DNA of 64,000 bases from Hominiventricola aquisgranensis (GCF_040096225.1 NZ_JBBMFC010000014.1:30050-94049); one strand, 5' to 3'; counted from the stretch's first letter, positions 7,953 to 16,659 are shown. The notes: generated by a model from the letters alone, not told the origin. Made by a program: numbers and translations.

Positions 7953-8843
7953 TTATATAGTACATATAAGGCAGGTAAGCAGTTCAAATGCCTCGGCGCC
8001 CCTCACCTCTCCCACAATAATTCTCGACGGTCTCATCCTGAGCGATGCCCGGATCAGATCCCGGATCGAGATTTCTTTACAGTCCTCCGTTCCTGCAGAC
8101 CGGGTCTCCAGCCTCACCAGATTGGGCACATGCTGTATCTGAAGTTCTGCGGTGTCTTCAATAACCACAACCCGTTCCTCTTCAGGAATAAATTCCGAAA
8201 GTGCATTCAAAAAAGTCGTCTTGCCGCTGCCGGTTCCGCCTGCGACCAGAATCGAATAGCCCGCTCTCACCGCATCCGCCAGAAAATCAATCTCCTCCTG
8301 AGAGATACTGTCCATCTCCAGCAGCCGTTTCATGGTCATCGGCTCTTTTGGAAATCGTCGTATCGTGATGATCGGTCCGTTGACCGCCACCGGCGGCAAC
8401 ACCACATGGACACGGTCTCCGTTTTCCAGCCTGGCATCTACGATGGGCTGGGATTCATTGACCGCCCGGTTGCATGCACCGGTGATCTGCCGGATCACGT
8501 CCAGTATCCGTTCTCCTGAGTAAAAATTTTTCTCCCATCGGCTGAGCGTTCCATCCTTCTCCAGAAAGATCCCGTTCATGCCATTTACCATGATCTCCGT
8601 CACATCCGGCTCCTCCAGCAGCTCCTGAAGAACATCCATCTTGCGGAGTGCATGAAACAGTTCTTTTTTCAGGCGGCACCTTTCATTCAGCGAAACAGCC
8701 TGCTCTTTCCCATACGAAATCACTACTTCGTCGATCAGTTCCTGCATCTCTTCATCAGACACATCCCGACTCAGGTCTACACGCTCTAAAATCTGTCTCT
8801 TCAGCTCTGTAAACACTTCTTTTGCCTCTGATACATCTCCCAT
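7953..8843 (-). CDS. cpaF: Tad pilus/type II secretion ATPase CpaF (TadA), 3'-truncated
   Basis: Cytoplasmic hexameric ATPase that powers Tad (Flp) pilus assembly. ATG 8843 follows AGGAGGG. The N-terminal helices, the M-V-N-G-x-N-G-I-F motif, the Walker A G-G-T-G-S-G-K-T, Asp and His boxes and the Walker B region I-I-V-G-E-V-R-G-A-E-A are all present. Right after E-A-F-E-L-L the protein runs into 7 or so unrelated residues and stops at 7953; intact family members continue for roughly 80-100 residues after this motif. The change coincides with a jump to AT-rich DNA near 7985. The truncated product (296 aa) should be non-functional. TadZ/CpaE lies immediately upstream; no other tad genes are in the window. 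Confidence 0.85.
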   Translation of the reverse strand: MGDVSEAKEVFTELKRQILERVDLSRDVSDEEMQELIDEVVISYGKEQAVSLNERCRLKKELFHALRKMDVLQELLEEPDVTEIMVNGMNGIFLEKDGTLSRWEKNFYSGERILDVIRQITGACNRAVNESQPIVDARLENGDRVHVVLPPVAVNGPIITIRRFPKEPMTMKRLLEMDSISQEEIDFLADAVRAGYSILVAGGTGSGKTTFLNALSEFIPEEERVVVIEDTAELQIQHVPNLVRLETRSAGTEDCKEISIRDLIRASLRMRPSRIIVGEVRGAEAFELLTCLICTI

Positions 8844-8851
8844 GATCCCTC

Positions 8852-9850
8852 CTAACTTGTCAGCAGTTCCCGGATATAACTCCCCAGTCTCTGCTCCGGC
8901 AGCATACTTAAGTCTGATTCGCTGTCCGACCCGGTTCCATCGGGCGGCAGCTCGAGCTTCTGCAGCAGTTCCAGAATATCCAGTCCGTCTAAAATCTGAA
9001 TATAGCGATCCCACTGTTCGATTTTTCCACGGGAAATCGGATCTTTCTTTACCGGCATATAGATCCCATCACATTGTCTCAGCAATTCCAGTTCATGACC
9101 GGTGCTGGTTCCCATATCCAATATAATGACATCATATGTGCTCTGGCTTCGGATCAGATGCAGAAGTTTTTTCCATTCTTTTACTGTAATCTGACAAAAA
9201 TCTGTATAGGAATCGCAGGGTGGAATATAATCCATTGCTCCGAACTTCTGAACCATACTGTTGAGACGATAGAGAAACTGAGATTTATTCTGACGAAGAA
9301 AATATATGAGATCCGCCATATTCCAATGGTGCTCTCCCAACAACCCCGTCAGTCCTGAGCATTCTTCCATATTTAGATATAATACATGTTGTGTTTCCCC
9401 CACAATCTGGCCCAGCGTCAGCGCAAACTGCGTCTTTGCATTAGCATCTGCCGGTGAATATACCCCGATCACCCGGTTATCCTTTCGTACTCCCGCCGGA
9501 TACAGCTCCCGGTTGTCCTGCTCCGAATAATAATACATGATCTCCCGCAGAATCGTTTCTACGGACTGATACTTGTACACGGTTGGATAAGAAGTAAACT
9601 TCCCTGGCAGATTTCCCTCAGAGAGCAGAATCACACATTTACCCTGAAGCACATCTTTCCATGCCTCATACCATTTTGCTGTTATCAGCAGGATCTCTGT
9701 CTCGTCTCCATCCGGTGTCTGTTCCATCCGTGTCTGATCCGTGCAGGCACAAACCTGGAATAAATAACCTTTTTTCAGATTGACATACTCGGCAAATGCC
9801 TGTACATAGGCAAGATCCGGGTCTGCAATCCATAATTTTGTGTTTTTCAA
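8852..9850 (-). CDS. TadZ/CpaE-like ATPase
   Basis: A 332-residue protein of the MinD/ParA-related TadZ (CpaE) family, which localises the Tad machinery at the pole. The N-terminal half looks like an atypical receiver domain. The ATPase half begins at V-I-G-V-Y-S-P-A-D-A-N-A-K-T (about 128-141), a degenerate P-loop as in many TadZ proteins, and includes the V-I-I-L-D-M-G switch (about 252-258). The start is TTG at 9850 because AGGAGG sits 5 bases upstream; a further TTG upstream overlaps that ribosome binding site. It is separated from cpaF by 8 bases, so one operon. Confidence 0.75.
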   Translation of the reverse strand: MKNTKLWIADPDLAYVQAFAEYVNLKKGYLFQVCACTDQTRMEQTPDGDETEILLITAKWYEAWKDVLQGKCVILLSEGNLPGKFTSYPTVYKYQSVETILREIMYYYSEQDNRELYPAGVRKDNRVIGVYSPADANAKTQFALTLGQIVGETQHVLYLNMEECSGLTGLLGEHHWNMADLIYFLRQNKSQFLYRLNSMVQKFGAMDYIPPCDSYTDFCQITVKEWKKLLHLIRSQSTYDVIILDMGTSTGHELELLRQCDGIYMPVKKDPISRGKIEQWDRYIQILDGLDILELLQKLELPPDGTGSDSESDLSMLPEQRLGSYIRELLTS

Positions 9851-10032
9851 AATAACCTCCTGCAACAAATACTCCCGTTATTATGCTGCAAATTTTTGGA
9901 ATTTAGCTTTGAATGACAAGCCTGTAGCGAATTGCTACATAGTAGACAAACGTTTATCATGCGCCTATTATAAATCGCGGATTTTTATGTGTCCATGGTG
10001 TTTACAGTTTGTTCATATTTTTTAGCAAAAAC

Positions 10033-10305
10033 TCACAAAAGATGAAAAGCTGACACTGCGTAAAGCAAAGAAACTCCGCTGAATCCGAGGGTTCCAGATG
10101 TCAAAAGGCTGACCGGTCCAAGTCCTACCTGACAGTCGATCCCCCATCTTTTCAGCATTGAATTGATTAGACAGATGACAATCCCACCCATAACTGTGCG
10201 AATACCGAAGTTCAAGATCCATTCCATCCGGTTTTTTATGCTTCCAATCAGCAGCACCAGCATACAGGCCCCTGCGATCAGCAGCATTCCTGTTCCTTTT
10301 TCCAT
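10033..10305 (-). CDS. BofA-family membrane protein (pro-sigma-K processing inhibitor)
   Basis: A 90-residue, two to three segment membrane protein. It matches the BofA family: a hydrophobic N-terminal helix, a middle L-N-F-G-I-R-T-V-M-G-G block, and the C-terminal G-L-G-P-V-S-L-L-T-S-G-T-L-G-F-x-G-V signature. In Bacillus, BofA holds SpoIVFB inactive in the forespore outer membrane. The start is ATG 10305, set by GGAGGTGGAG 5-10 bases upstream. It lies upstream of tadZ with a 180-bp gap, so co-transcription is possible but not shown. Confidence 0.8.
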   Translation of the reverse strand: MEKGTGMLLIAGACMLVLLIGSIKNRMEWILNFGIRTVMGGIVICLINSMLKRWGIDCQVGLGPVSLLTSGTLGFSGVSLLYAVSAFHLL

Positions 10306-10352
10306 TCTGCTCCACCTCCAGTACATGTATATGACAGAAAGATATTACTATG

Positions 10353-10400
10353 CAAAAAACACACGAACCAGATGTCAGAACATCCTGATTCGTGTGTTTT
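10353..10400 (-). terminator. Terminator after the GntR/UTRA regulator
   Basis: A stem of about 18 bp (10357-10374 with 10381-10399, a few mismatches) closes a 6-nt loop, followed on the minus strand by six T. It lies just past the regulator's stop at 10405. Confidence 0.85.
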
Positions 10401-10404
10401 ATGA

Positions 10405-11127
10405 TTATCCTCTTTGAGCTACATATTTAAATGAAGTATATTTGGGGAGGTAATAAGCATCCGTGTATTCTACCAGTTCATCCGTACTGTCATAACCAAG
10501 ATAATGGAATCCGAATACCTTTTTTCCTTCTTCCAGTTTCATAAGTGCCGTATATTCTTTCGGCAATGTCACGATCTGCAGATAGGATTCTACCCTCTCC
10601 GGCATCTTTCCTTTAGTGTCCATATATTCATACAGAGACCCCTCACCGAATTCATACCGGTCTGCATCCCAGAACAGATCCTGCGGAATATATGCTTTCT
10701 GAAGTGCATAAGGTTCATTATTTACATAAGACAGGCGTACCAGTTCAAATAACATTTTTCTGTCCGGAAACTTCTCGGCCAAAATTCCTTTTACCGGAAC
10801 CAACTGAAGCGAAACAACTTTTCTGAACGATTCATATCCTGACTGCCGGATCTGCATACTCAGGCTAATCGTTGCCGTTGTGCCCTGCTCGATCCTTGCC
10901 ATATTTTCCGGTATTTTCACTACAAATGTACCTTTTCCGAGCAGCGGGCGGATATAGCCTTCTTCCTCCAGCATCTTCAGAGCTTTGCGAACGGTCTGTC
11001 GGTTGATTCCATACTGCTGTGCCATCACACGTTCCGAATCCATCTTATCTCCAACCTGATATTCTCCGCGCCGCATCTTATCCAGTATTCGATTCATAAG
11101 TTGTATGTAAAGTGCATTATATTCCAT
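10405..11127 (-). CDS. GntR-family regulator with UTRA domain
   Basis: A 240-residue HutC/TreR-type repressor. Residues 1-70 form the winged helix-turn-helix (the M-D-S-E-R-V-M-A-Q-Q-Y-G-I-N-R-Q-T-V-R-K-A recognition region, followed by the G-K-G-T-F-V wing). Residues about 85-240 form the UTRA ligand domain, which usually binds a phosphorylated sugar or amine. It starts at ATG 11127, which shares a base with the stop of the preceding UTRA gene (TAATG). The long inverted repeat at 17491-17521 in front of the mannose-type PTS is a fitting operator for it (inference). Confidence 0.9.
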   Translation of the reverse strand: MEYNALYIQLMNRILDKMRRGEYQVGDKMDSERVMAQQYGINRQTVRKALKMLEEEGYIRPLLGKGTFVVKIPENMARIEQGTTATISLSMQIRQSGYESFRKVVSLQLVPVKGILAEKFPDRKMLFELVRLSYVNNEPYALQKAYIPQDLFWDADRYEFGEGSLYEYMDTKGKMPERVESYLQIVTLPKEYTALMKLEEGKKVFGFHYLGYDSTDELVEYTDAYYLPKYTSFKYVAQRG

Positions 11128-11639
11128 TACTGTTTGCTTACGCTCCTGAATTTGTAAAAATCACTGATAGCCACAATTTCAAAATATTCAAACGGAATGC
11201 CTTCTTCCACATAAGAAGTTCCCCGAATCATCAGACACTCCTGATCCTTTGTCTGCAAAAGTTCCTGTTCCTTAGGGCTTGGTGTGACGACCAGAATCTC
11301 TTCTTCGCTTTTCTGGGTCACATATCCGAATTTTTCACGGATCAGTTCATAGGACGAACAGTGTTCCAGATCTTCCTTTTCCACACCTTTTACTTTTTCA
11401 TAAACCATGTAGGTACTTTCTATGGACTTGGGAATACCCTCTATCACGCGCAGTTTTCTCAAAAAAAGGACAGGAGTCCCCAGGGAACTCTTCAGCATCC
11501 GACTGATAAATCTGTTTGCTTCTTTGATCTCCAGATTCAATATACGATATTCAAATGTTAATCCTTGTTTTGTAAGTGCTTCCGAAACAGACTGACAGAC
11601 TGTTAGATCTCTCAGAATCGATATATTTTTTCCCTGCAT
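11127..11639 (-). CDS. Stand-alone UTRA-domain protein without a DNA-binding domain
   Basis: A 170-residue protein consisting only of a UTRA ligand-binding domain (Q-S-V-S-E-A-L, later F-L-R-K-L-R-V-I-E-G-I-P). No helix-turn-helix precedes it, and there is no room for one: a promoter (11670-11698) lies only 30 bases upstream of ATG 11639. The ribosome binding site is weak (AGGG). Its stop overlaps the start of the full GntR/UTRA regulator, so the two are translationally coupled. It could be a co-sensor that forms heterodimers, or a former regulator that lost its N-terminus. Confidence 0.75.
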   Translation of the reverse strand: MQGKNISILRDLTVCQSVSEALTKQGLTFEYRILNLEIKEANRFISRMLKSSLGTPVLFLRKLRVIEGIPKSIESTYMVYEKVKGVEKEDLEHCSSYELIREKFGYVTQKSEEEILVVTPSPKEQELLQTKDQECLMIRGTSYVEEGIPFEYFEIVAISDFYKFRSVSKQ

Positions 11640-11669
11640 GAAACCCTATTTCCCATCCCATTTTTTATT

Positions 11670-11698
11670 ATTATAGCCCAGAATTTTCCTTTATTCAA
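11670..11698 (-). promoter_or_regulatory. Promoter of the UTRA regulator pair
   Basis: On the minus strand TTGAAT (11693-11698), a 17-bp spacer and a perfect TATAAT (11670-11675). Confidence 0.75.
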
Positions 11699-11708
11699 GC
11701 ACGTTCTC

Positions 11709-12236
11709 TCATTCCTGAAGTCCAAACACGTACTCCATATCGTGCCATTTTTCGCCGCCCCACACAGAAGCTGAGATTCCAAGATCTTTGTATCCCATCC
11801 TCTCATACATTTTTACTTTTTCATCCAGACAGGTAAGTACCACCCGTTTCCGTCCCTGCCCCTTCTCCCGTGCAAGATATCGCTCCATGATTTCTCTGGC
11901 AAGCCCCTGTCCTCGATACTCAGGCAGCACATCTAATCCAAGTAACATAATATTTTTTCCATTTTTATTATGAAGAGTAATATTCGTAAAGAATTCATCC
12001 CGAAATACATCTTCATCCGTGGCTATTCCATTCAGAAACCCTGCAATCTTATCTGTCTTTTTGTCAACCGCCACCAGAAATGTTTCCTGTGCCTGTGATG
12101 CCCGCTCCGCCATGGATTCCGGCGTACATGCTTCGTTGGACGGGAAACAAATATTTTCAATCTCAATTGTCTAGTCTGCTTCCTCTTCCTTTACATTACG
12201 AAATGTAAATAATTCCGATAATTCTGCTTTTGTCAT
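11709..12236 (-). pseudogene. GNAT acetyltransferase interrupted by an in-frame TAG
   Basis: The original start is ATG 12236, overlapping the EamA stop by ATGA. After 21 codons a TAG (12171-12173) interrupts the frame; beyond it the protein continues in frame with I-E-N-I-C-F-P-x-N-E-A-C, the usual N-terminal motif of this arylalkylamine-type GNAT subfamily, in which a Gln (CAG) is common at the stop position. The rest is intact: L-D-V-L-P-E-Y-R-G-Q-G-L-A is the acetyl-CoA loop, and M-Y-E-R-M-G-Y lies near the end. A shorter product from ATG 12113 (134 aa) would lack the first beta strand. Either a recent nonsense mutation or a base error. Confidence 0.8.
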
Positions 12237-13078
12237 TTTTCCGCCTCGTTTCTTGCCTCAAAAAGTGTTTCATACAAAATTGCCCCGACCATAAGAACCG
12301 CTCCGACTGCTGCCCACTTTCCAATCGTTTCATGAAAGATCAGATAAGACCAGATTGGTGCCATAATGATCTCTGACGAGGCAATTAAATTTGCATTTAA
12401 TGCAGTTGTCATCTGAATTCCTCGCGTGTATAATACTGCTGCCACTCCTGAACACAGAAATCCTGCCACCACCAGAATTCCTGTCTGTCTGACGTCAAAT
12501 ACATCATGTGCAAAAAAGACCGCATATGTTCCTGTAATCAGAATACATATAATCTGCGAAAACAAATTCGCAGATACCGGATCGTTGTCTTCCATCGCCC
12601 CTAAATAGAACTGACCGCCAAACATAATACCAGATGCGAGAGCCAGAATATTTCCCAGCATCATTCCTGTGTTTATCTGCCCCGCAAAGAATATTAATAT
12701 TCCTGCACTGCATACGGCCACTGAAATAATCTGCTGACATTTTAGCCTTCTTTTCTGGAAAATTCTATAATAGAACAATACAAAAATGGGCGAACAATAC
12801 TGTAACACGATTGTATTTGCAACTGTTGTATATTTGTTTGCAAGGAAAAAACATATGGTCTGACCTGCTGTAGCCAACGCTGTCAACAGAATCTGACGAT
12901 TCCACCGAATCGCAGACCCTCTGTTACACACGCGGAGAGTCAGCATTGCGACCAGAGATATTACCGCTGTCACAGTCATTCCGTGATACGTTACCATTTT
13001 GGTTACAATCCCAAGAAAGCTCCACAAAAATGCAGTTTCCAGAATCAGGATATTGCCAACCATTTGCCTGCTTCTCAT
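12233..13078 (-). CDS. EamA/DMT-family transporter
   Basis: A 281-residue integral membrane protein with ten predicted hydrophobic segments forming two EamA repeats (about 8-135 and 148-275). DMT proteins export or import small metabolites; the substrate is unknown. ATG 13078 overlaps the stop of the HAD gene (ATGA), and its own stop overlaps the GNAT start, so the three are translationally coupled. Position at the end of a PTS operon suggests export of a by-product such as an amino acid or amine released from the sugar conjugate (inference). Confidence 0.85.
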   Translation of the reverse strand: MRSRQMVGNILILETAFLWSFLGIVTKMVTYHGMTVTAVISLVAMLTLRVCNRGSAIRWNRQILLTALATAGQTICFFLANKYTTVANTIVLQYCSPIFVLFYYRIFQKRRLKCQQIISVAVCSAGILIFFAGQINTGMMLGNILALASGIMFGGQFYLGAMEDNDPVSANLFSQIICILITGTYAVFFAHDVFDVRQTGILVVAGFLCSGVAAVLYTRGIQMTTALNANLIASSEIIMAPIWSYLIFHETIGKWAAVGAVLMVGAILYETLFEARNEAEK

Positions 13079-13719
13079 AATAACACCTGTTTTATTCCTT
13101 TCAGATCAGCGATGTGATATGCTGCCTTTGACTGGTCAAAGCAGAAGCGTTCATCTTTTCTCGCCGCAACCGCAGCTCCTGCTGCCACGCCTGCCTCGAT
13201 CCCATAGGTAGAATCCTCCACGATCAGACACTCTTCCGGCTTTCTTCCAAGCCTGTTCATGGTGATCTGATAGATCTCCGGATCAGGCTTGCTCATCACC
13301 AGAGATTCTCCACTGATCACGGATTCAAAATAATCCCGGATGTCACATTGATCCAGCATCTGTGAAATACAGTGCACCGGCGAAGAAGATGCCAGTGCGA
13401 TCTGCAGACCCTGTTCTTTTAACCAGCGCAATATCTCTTTTACTTCCGGATACAATACCTCCGTAAAATCAGCGATATGACCGGACTGATAGATCTCCTC
13501 CAGTTCCTCATCAAACTGAAGGTCATCCAGCGGTCTTCTGGCCAGTTCATGCATCAGTATCCGCTCCGTCTTTCCTGACATTCCAACGATTGGGTACAAT
13601 TCTTCTATTCTGATCCAGGGATATCTTTTTACAAGTTCCCTGTATGTACGTTCCAGATAAAAATATTCGCTGTCGATCAGCACACCGTCCATGTCGAAGA
13701 TTACTGCCTTATACTTCAT
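13075..13719 (-). CDS. HAD-family sugar phosphatase/phosphoglucomutase-like
   Basis: A 214-residue cytoplasmic HAD subfamily IA enzyme. Motif I is F-D-M-D-G-V (Asp nucleophile and Asp+2 at about 8 and 10), motif II is A-S-S-S at about 101-104, the Lys region is S-K-P-D-P, and motif III is V-E-D-S. The cap resembles beta-phosphoglucomutase-type helical caps, so phosphatase or mutase activity on a hexose phosphate is likely. ATG 13719 is 1 base past the EIIA stop, so it belongs to the PTS operon; the upstream in-frame ATG would overlap EIIA. Confidence 0.85.
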   Translation of the reverse strand: MKYKAVIFDMDGVLIDSEYFYLERTYRELVKRYPWIRIEELYPIVGMSGKTERILMHELARRPLDDLQFDEELEEIYQSGHIADFTEVLYPEVKEILRWLKEQGLQIALASSSPVHCISQMLDQCDIRDYFESVISGESLVMSKPDPEIYQITMNRLGRKPEECLIVEDSTYGIEAGVAAGAAVAARKDERFCFDQSKAAYHIADLKGIKQVLL

Positions 13720-13720
13720 C

Positions 13721-14158
13721 TTATTGCCAGTCCTCGTCATTTTCCTCCTCACATCCTTCAAGATCCTCTTCGTTGAAAAAATCAACCTGTTTTCTTCCGT
13801 TTTCTATGATTCCTTCCAGAATTTCCTCCCAGGACATTCCAATGTTACGCTCCATCAACGTCTCGATCAGCATTGCAAGATTCGTTCCATATACAACTTT
13901 GATCCGACGATCCTTCATACTTTCCGGCACGATCGTATTAAACGGTGAGCCGCTTAACAGATCACAGAACACCAGAATATGCTCTGCTTCTTTCATCGTC
14001 TGCAGTGCTTCTGCAATATGCGCTTCCAACTCCGTCTTAGTGTCTCCTTCCGGAAAATCCACCCACACAAAATCATCCTGTTTTCCAAGGATCAGTTCTG
14101 CCGCGCTGGCAATACCGCTGGCAAAATGTCCATGTCCCAATACCATAATTCCTGTCAT
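13721..14158 (-). CDS. PTS mannose-family EIIA
   Basis: A 145-residue EIIA of the mannose/fructose/sorbose family. His9 in the L-G-H-G-H-F-A-S-G motif is the phosphorylation site by analogy with ManX. ATG 14158 follows GGAGGAG; the longer frame upstream runs through a terminator hairpin and is unlikely. An acidic C-terminal tail (about 130-145) is unusual. It takes phosphate from HPr and passes it to the EIIB encoded at 15340. An intrinsic terminator lies between the upstream SIS gene and this gene, so its expression may be lower than that of IIC, IID and IIB. Confidence 0.9.
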   Translation of the reverse strand: MTGIMVLGHGHFASGIASAAELILGKQDDFVWVDFPEGDTKTELEAHIAEALQTMKEAEHILVFCDLLSGSPFNTIVPESMKDRRIKVVYGTNLAMLIETLMERNIGMSWEEILEGIIENGRKQVDFFNEEDLEGCEEENDEDWQ

Positions 14159-14173
14159 ATACAATCTCCTCCT

Positions 14174-14208
14174 GAAAAAACAAGGGCAGATATTTCTCAT
14201 ACCTGCCC
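14174..14208 (-). terminator. Internal terminator between the SIS and EIIA genes
   Basis: On the minus strand a 10-bp stem (GGGCAGGTAT with ATATCTGCCC, one wobble) and a 5-nt loop, then TTGTTTTTT. It sits 13 bases past the SIS gene stop and immediately before the EIIA ribosome binding site, so it may attenuate distal operon expression. Confidence 0.8.
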
Positions 14209-14220
14209 CGGTTGTGTTTA

Positions 14221-15312
14221 CTATTTTGCCTTTGGATAATGAGCTAAAGATTCTTCAAACGGGTCAACTCCCGTATCAATATAAACCTGCTCAGCGCCTT
14301 TGGCCGCTACAAACTGAAATGGAACTGTATACATCAGCGGTGCAAGATATTTGTTTGTCTTTACACTGAATACCGCATCTCTCTTATCTGCATCCGGAAT
14401 ATCTTTACAGGTGATCACATGTACCCGCGGTGTATATTTTTTGTATGCAGTACGGAATTGAAGCATACGCTCATATTCTGCCTCGTCGGAACCGATCATA
14501 AGAATGGTCTGTTTCGGTCCGATTGCCATGGTCGGTCCGTGGGAATACTCCTCCAGTTCATATCCAAGAACCGGAAGTCTGAGCATCTCGCCTGCCTTCA
14601 GTACGCCCTCCAGCATGGATCCATAATCTACGCCATATCCAAGAACGTAGATACGTTCACTGTTGACGATGGATGCGTTATTTCTGTCATACCATGCCTC
14701 ACTCTCATCGAGTACCGTCTGGAAATGATTTACCAGATCTGCAGCTTCCTTCAAAGTCTCCTGATACTGCTCTTCGGTGTAGATATTCTTAGCTTTTGCC
14801 ACGCCGATCGCCCACAGATAAACACTCAGTACCGACACGGTATATCCTTTTGTCTCCGGCGGTGTCAGCTCATCGCCCACCAGCAGATGTACGGAGATAT
14901 CTGTATTTTCAGTGATCTTGCTCTGCAGATTACCGGTGATTGCCAGCGTCAGATAACCGTTCTTCTTTGCATACTCCATAACCTCGCAGGTAGATACACT
15001 GGTTCCTGACTGACTGATTCCCACATACAGGATCTGATCATTTTTCAGCATTCCTGTCCAGTCCGGTTTCTCATAGTTCTGATAGACCGTCGGATACTGT
15101 GCACTTGCATCAATTCCTACGATATGTTTGAAATAGTAAGCAGCGATCTGAGATACATTGTAGGAAGTACCTGATCCAAAGAAAAATACTTTCTTAATAT
15201 CATGTTTCTTAAAAACTTCCACAAACGGATCCACAAATACGTTCTGGTTATCCAGTGTATATTTCAGCACCTCCGGCTGTGATTTAATGTTTCCAAGTAC
15301 AGTCTGTTTCAT
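14221..15312 (-). CDS. SIS-domain sugar-phosphate isomerase/deglycase
   Basis: A 363-residue cytoplasmic protein with two SIS domains (about 30-165 and 200-345), like the isomerase half of GlmS and like FrlB/GfrF deglycases and AgaS. The first domain shows F-F-G-S-G-T-S-Y-N and G-I-S-Q-S-G-T-S phosphate-binding loops; the second has E-E-Y-S-H-G-P, which holds the Glu and His used by isomerases of this class. No glutaminase domain is present. Coding between PTS subunits suggests it acts on the phosphorylated product of this PTS, for example an Amadori compound such as fructoselysine or glucoselysine 6-phosphate, or an amino sugar (inference). Confidence 0.85.
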   Translation of the reverse strand: MKQTVLGNIKSQPEVLKYTLDNQNVFVDPFVEVFKKHDIKKVFFFGSGTSYNVSQIAAYYFKHIVGIDASAQYPTVYQNYEKPDWTGMLKNDQILYVGISQSGTSVSTCEVMEYAKKNGYLTLAITGNLQSKITENTDISVHLLVGDELTPPETKGYTVSVLSVYLWAIGVAKAKNIYTEEQYQETLKEAADLVNHFQTVLDESEAWYDRNNASIVNSERIYVLGYGVDYGSMLEGVLKAGEMLRLPVLGYELEEYSHGPTMAIGPKQTILMIGSDEAEYERMLQFRTAYKKYTPRVHVITCKDIPDADKRDAVFSVKTNKYLAPLMYTVPFQFVAAKGAEQVYIDTGVDPFEESLAHYPKAK

Positions 15313-15339
15313 AGTTCTCCTCTTTTCTGATTCATTCTT

Positions 15340-15816
15340 TTATTTCAATAATTCAGTCACATCACGTTTTACGTCCCTCGGGGTATTCTGTATGTACAGT
15401 TTGACTCCCTTCTGAACCAGTTTTGAAAATGCTTCTTTCTCTTCCGGCGTGATAAATGTGTTCTTATCGATCTGTGTTGCTCCCGGACGGTTGGACATAT
15501 TTCCAATGGTAATATAAGGAACCTGATATCCGGCTTCTGCCATCCGCAGGATTGGAACCGGGCTGTTGCAGAGAATCATCACTTTGATTCCTTCATCAAT
15601 TTTTCTTATAAATTTGTCCGCCGCTTTTGCAGATCCGAAAATGGACAGTTTACAGTTCTCCGGCATACCAAATTTCAAAGTTGTTTTTCTTGTCTCATCA
15701 TTTACAATGTCGTCATCAACGATTGCGATCCTCTGGAGAGAATACTGCGGGATCCAGTATCCGCATACCTGTCCGTGAATCAGTCGATCATCAATGCGTG
15801 TATCTAAAATTGCCAT
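15340..15816 (-). CDS. PTS mannose-family EIIB
   Basis: A 158-residue EIIB of the mannose/fructose/sorbose family. His14 in D-D-R-L-I-H-G-Q-V is the phosphorylation site. Length and the I-L-C-N-S-P-V-P motif are typical. It lies 10 bases from IID and 27 bases before the SIS gene in one operon. Confidence 0.93.
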   Translation of the reverse strand: MAILDTRIDDRLIHGQVCGYWIPQYSLQRIAIVDDDIVNDETRKTTLKFGMPENCKLSIFGSAKAADKFIRKIDEGIKVMILCNSPVPILRMAEAGYQVPYITIGNMSNRPGATQIDKNTFITPEEKEAFSKLVQKGVKLYIQNTPRDVKRDVTELLK

Positions 15817-15826
15817 ACGCGCCTCC

Positions 15827-16657
15827 TTATGCAGAGATCAGTCCAAGGATTCCCAGCACAAAGCCAATTACCACGATTCCTGCGATCACATACTGAACTT
15901 TCACTTTCTTCTTAATTGCTCCATATACACCTAATGTGCATGCCAGCGGAAGCAGCTTCGGCATGATCTGATCCAGATAATCCTGAATGATGATTTCACT
16001 GCCGGAAAGTGTGAACTGAAGCGGGCAGTTGATGCTTACCCACATCGCGATCATACAGCCAATGGACATAGCTCCGATAATGCCTGCACAATGAGTAAAC
16101 AGTGCCATTCTACCGGTCTTCTCCATCTCGCTTAAGATCTGTGCACCTTTGTTGTATCCAAGATCCAGTGTGATCAGACGGGTCAGCACATTCGGAATGT
16201 TGAATACCAGCAGCAGAATAAACGGTGCGATCGGGTTGCCTTCCTTTGCAAATCCAATAGCCAGTGCACATGCCAGGATACGGATAATGCCCCAGAAGAA
16301 AGTATCACCGATACCGGAAAGCGGTCCCATCAGAGATACTTTGATGGCATTGATGGTTGATACATCAAAATTCGGATCTTCCTTTGCGCTCTCCTCCATG
16401 GCGATGGTGGTTCCCATTACAAACGGTGATGGAGCTACGGTCATGTTAAATGCTGCAATATTTCTGTGCATTGCGGCTTTTAATCCTTCATCGTCATTTT
16501 TATATATTTTTCTCAGAAGCGGCATGATCGCATATAAGAATCCAAGACCTTCCATTCTCTCATAGTTGAAAGAACCTAACAATGTAAAACTTCTCCAGAA
16601 TACGCCTCTGAAATCTTTCTTTGTAAATCTTCCTGTCGTTACTTCATTATTTGCCAT
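15827..16657 (-). CDS. PTS mannose-family EIID
   Basis: A 276-residue membrane subunit. The amphipathic N-terminus with F-x-R-S-x-x-L-x-x-S-F-N-Y-E-R-M, the M-G-P-L-S-G-I-G-D block (about 113-121) and C-terminal hydrophobic helices are characteristic. The start is ATG 16657, with GGAGG located in the last codons of IIC 8-12 bases upstream. It forms the sugar channel together with EIIC. Confidence 0.93.
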   Translation of the reverse strand: MANNEVTTGRFTKKDFRGVFWRSFTLLGSFNYERMEGLGFLYAIMPLLRKIYKNDDEGLKAAMHRNIAAFNMTVAPSPFVMGTTIAMEESAKEDPNFDVSTINAIKVSLMGPLSGIGDTFFWGIIRILACALAIGFAKEGNPIAPFILLLVFNIPNVLTRLITLDLGYNKGAQILSEMEKTGRMALFTHCAGIIGAMSIGCMIAMWVSINCPLQFTLSGSEIIIQDYLDQIMPKLLPLACTLGVYGAIKKKVKVQYVIAGIVVIGFVLGILGLISA

Positions 16658-16659
16658 GT

